A stretch of DNA of 64,000 bases from Allobosea psychrotolerans (lineage in GTDB: Bacteria > Pseudomonadota > Alphaproteobacteria > Rhizobiales > Beijerinckiaceae). The stretch covers positions 1-64,000 of the forward strand of contig NZ_PQFZ01000024.1 of the NCBI RefSeq assembly GCF_002917105.1, read 5' to 3'. The translations under genes and the position numbers were made by a program. Shown here in pieces: positions 62,320 through 64,000 of this stretch; positions within the stretch are counted from its first letter, which is position 1, and every line of letters starts with the position of its first letter. The notes beneath the pieces were generated by a model. It was not told the DNA's origin. It did no database searches and saw only the letters and a program-made list of their open reading frames with translations.

Positions 62320-63368
62320 CGATAGCCACCCGATTCCGCACGGTTCTCGCGGCGCTCGCGATCGCGGCCACGCCCGCCGCCGCCCTCGCCCAGTCGAAGC
62401 AGCTCCTGCTCTACAGCTGGGCCAATTACGTGCCGCCCGATCTGATCAAGCGCTTCGAGGCGGAGACAGGCATCAAGGTCAGCCTCGACGTTTATGACAG
62501 CAACGACACGATGCTCGCCAAGCTGCAGGCCGGCGGCGGCGGTTACGACATTGTCGTTCCCAGCAATTCCATCCTGGCGACGATGATCAAATCCGGCCTC
62601 CTGCTGAAGGTCGATGCGGCGAAAATGTCGAACTTCGGCAATGTCGCCGCGCCTCACGATCGTCCCGCCACCGACCCCGGCCGCGAATATTCGGTGCCTT
62701 ATCTCTGGGGTTCGACCGGATTCACTTATGATTCCGCCAAGGTGCCGGGCGGCAAGCTGACCGAGAGCTGGAAGGAATTCTTCGAGCCGCGGCCCGAGCT
62801 CTCGGGCCAGATTGCCGTGCTCAACGATCAGGGCGAGGTCTATAGCGCGGCCGCGCTCTATCTCGGGCTCGACACCTGCAGCGAGAACCCAGCAGACGGC
62901 CAGAAGATCCTGACGCTGCTTGAAAAGCAGAAGCCGCATGTCAAGATCTATTCCTCGACCGGCACGATCGACCGCGTCGCTGCCGGCGAAGTCATCATGC
63001 ACCAGCAGTGGAACGGCGCCTCGCACCGTTCGCGTGCCAAGCTCCCGACCGCCGTGTTCGTCTACCCGACGGAGGGGATGAATCTCTGGGGCGATAATTT
63101 TGCCGTTCCCAAGGGTGCGTCCAACCCCGAGAGCGCCAAGATCTTCCTCAACTGGATGATGGTCCCGAAGAACGCCGCCGAGGCCTCGAATTTCAGCGGC
63201 TACAACAATGCCATCAAGGGCGCCGAGGAGCTGCTCAAAGCGGACCTTCGCGACAATCCAGCGATCAACCCGCCGGAAGCCTTGAAGACGCGGTTCAGGC
63301 CGGTCAAGGATTGCTCGCTCAAGGCACGCGAGATCCGCGATGGCGTCTGGACACGCCTGCGCCGCTGA
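62316..63368 (+). CDS. potD: Spermidine/putrescine-type periplasmic binding protein
   Basis: A 350-residue family-1-like solute-binding protein of the PotD/PotF class. The start at 62316 overlaps the potC stop and is supported by GGGGAGAGAAG. The signal peptide is residues 1-25, cleaved before QSKQLLLYSWANYVPPDLIKRFE. Then come DVYDSNDTMLAKLQAGGGGYDIVVPSN, VPYLWGSTGFTYDSAKV, and INWMMVP-like FLNWMMVPKNAAE. The acidic amine-binding residues of PotD cannot all be aligned by eye, so the ligand might be a polyamine or another amine. An intrinsic terminator follows directly. Confidence 0.92.
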   Translation: MTIATRFRTVLAALAIAATPAAALAQSKQLLLYSWANYVPPDLIKRFEAETGIKVSLDVYDSNDTMLAKLQAGGGGYDIVVPSNSILATMIKSGLLLKVDAAKMSNFGNVAAPHDRPATDPGREYSVPYLWGSTGFTYDSAKVPGGKLTESWKEFFEPRPELSGQIAVLNDQGEVYSAAALYLGLDTCSENPADGQKILTLLEKQKPHVKIYSSTGTIDRVAAGEVIMHQQWNGASHRSRAKLPTAVFVYPTEGMNLWGDNFAVPKGASNPESAKIFLNWMMVPKNAAEASNFSGYNNAIKGAEELLKADLRDNPAINPPEALKTRFRPVKDCSLKAREIRDGVWTRLRR

Positions 63369-63373
63369 CTTCG

Positions 63374-63407
63374 GAAGGCAGGCGCCTTTCGGGGCCTGCC
63401 TTCTTTA
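63374..63407 (+). terminator. Intrinsic terminator of the pot operon
   Basis: GAAGGCAGGC (63374-63383) pairs with GCCTGCCTTC (63394-63403) in a perfect 10-bp stem around a 10-base loop, then TTTAA. It sits 6 bp after the potD stop. Confidence 0.85.
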
Positions 63408-63436
63408 ACTCGAAACTGCGCCAGCATCTGCCGGCC

Positions 63437-63511
63437 GTCCTGAACGAACTCGGCTATCTCCCGTTCGCCCAATCAGGTGGCCAACCGCCGTTCCACTTGA
63501 TCAGCCGTCTC
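63437..63511 (+). mobile_element. Fragment of an IS21-type istB gene
   Basis: In one frame these bases encode LNELGYLPFAQSGGQPPFHL then ISRL, which is the Walker B region of IstB-type ATPases (typically DELGYLPFAQSGGQLLFHLISRL). The adjoining sequence in the same frame does not match, so only about 25 residues survive. It is a decayed insertion-sequence relic. Confidence 0.75.
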
Positions 63512-63640
63512 ACCCCGCGATCCGTGATCAGGCGTACAGCCTCGATCTTGAACTCTCGCCCAAACCTTCGTTGTCCCGTCGCCCACCTCCCGCTTCGGCA
63601 AACACTGAATCGCGGTGTCCACAAAACCGGCAGCAGACCA
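63505..63640 (-). mobile_element. Fragment of an IS3-type element (orfA start and terminal repeat)
   Basis: On the minus strand 63579-63505 reads TGQRRFGREFKIEAVRLITD then RGVRR, which is the N-terminus of an IS3-family orfA (helix-turn-helix transposase part). The start codon has become ACG. Upstream of it 63640-63617 is the element end, TGGTCTGCTGCCGG then TTTTGTGGAC, which recurs at 46473-46496. The fragment is fused to the IS21 piece on its other side. The remaining bases to 63756 are non-coding. Confidence 0.65.
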
Positions 63641-63756
63641 CTTCTGCGATCGCCAAATCGGTCGGAAGCGGAACTGCGCCCTTGATGAGCGATCCATTAC
63701 AGTCAGCCGACGGCCTAACTTCTTGCCAGTGTACGGGACGATTTGCCTGCCGGCTT

Positions 63757-64000
63757 CAAGTCCCTCCCTTCATGACCTTTTCGAACCTGAACATGCCGTC
63801 ATCTTCCGACAGGGAAAATTGTTCGGGTCGATGAGGATCCTGATGGCGCGAATGATAGTAAGAGACGATCTTGAAACCACATTTGTTGACGTAAAAGTGG
63901 ATGTTGCGCTTTTCGAAATAAGGCGTGTGCGTCGTCCAGACCTTCGTCTCGGGATGCCGAGTCTCGATCGCGCTCCAAGCATCCTTGCCGATGCCGCGAC
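63757..64000 (-). CDS. GNAT-family acetyltransferase, C-terminal part (runs off right edge)
   Basis: The minus-strand frame enters from the right edge and ends at a TGA (63757-63759), giving about 80 residues. GIGKDAWSAIETRHPETKVW is the acetyl-CoA-binding loop and following helix. TPYFEKRNIHFYVNKCGFKI then VSYYH is the classic GNAT C-terminal Tyr-containing NxxxxFYxxxGF motif. The last residues are DDGMFRFEKVMKGGT. The substrate is unknown because the N-terminal half is outside the window. Confidence 0.85.

Noticed and set aside
61656..63368. A 570-residue protein starting inside potC
   Set aside because: The first 220 residues are an out-of-frame reading of potC. The real potD begins at 62316 with a ribosome site and signal peptide.

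Overview
This is a roughly 64 kb, GC-rich stretch of a chromosome or large replicon. Amino-acid ABC importers, DAO-family oxidoreductases, MdtABC-type pumps, a ParB-like nuclease-family protein and palindromic intergenic repeats of a kind common in Rhizobiales point to an alphaproteobacterium of the order Hyphomicrobiales. A Bosea-like genus is my guess and the sequence does not prove it. I see no rRNA, tRNA, CRISPR array, phage or replication origin.

Layout. (1) Positions 1-4424, minus strand: the N-terminal 1,230 residues of a secreted RHS/YD-repeat protein that runs off the left edge, and a small cysteine-rich secreted protein. (2) 4665-13975, minus strand: a multidrug-efflux operon mdtA-mdtB-mdtC-outer-membrane factor. 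(3) 14231-25100: a patchwork of small units. These are a ParB-like protein, a YiiX-type cysteine hydrolase, an oleate hydratase flanked by direct repeats made from the 3' end of a broken membrane-protein gene, a split-barrel/GAF regulator pair divergent from a flavin monooxygenase, an aldehyde dehydrogenase, free-methionine sulfoxide reductase and a DNA methyltransferase of the Ogt type. (4) 25222-34538, minus strand: a nine-gene run of DapA-like lyase, FAD-linked 2-hydroxyacid dehydrogenase, polar amino acid ABC importer, DadA-like oxidase, ornithine-cyclodeaminase homologue, FMN hydroxyacid oxidase and GhrA. It is divergent from an XRE-cupin regulator, and a perfect palindrome lies between them. 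(5) 35631-39685: hydantoinase/oxoprolinase HyuA-HyuB. (6) 39734-46442: a LysR regulator divergent from an RraA-family protein, an aminotransferase, a complete amino acid importer and RidA. (7) 47153-56135: a peptide-type ABC importer split over three transcription units around an RpiR regulator, N-formylglutamate amidohydrolase and a DAO oxidoreductase. Both divergent promoters carry the same 13-bp sequence. (8) 57422-63368: IclR, a DAO oxidoreductase and PotABCD. The right edge holds insertion-sequence debris and the C-terminus of a GNAT acetyltransferase.

How it fits together. Regions 4 to 8 are four separate import-and-oxidise modules for nitrogenous organic compounds. Each has its own regulator class (XRE-cupin, LysR, RpiR, IclR), its own ABC importer and its own amine- or hydroxyacid-processing enzymes. 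This resembles the accessory catabolic gene content of a soil or plant-associated organism. Substrates cannot be fixed from sequence alone.

Two families of long palindromic repeats, each present twice, sit between genes. Strong stem-loops follow the substrate-binding-protein gene in both amino-acid importer operons.
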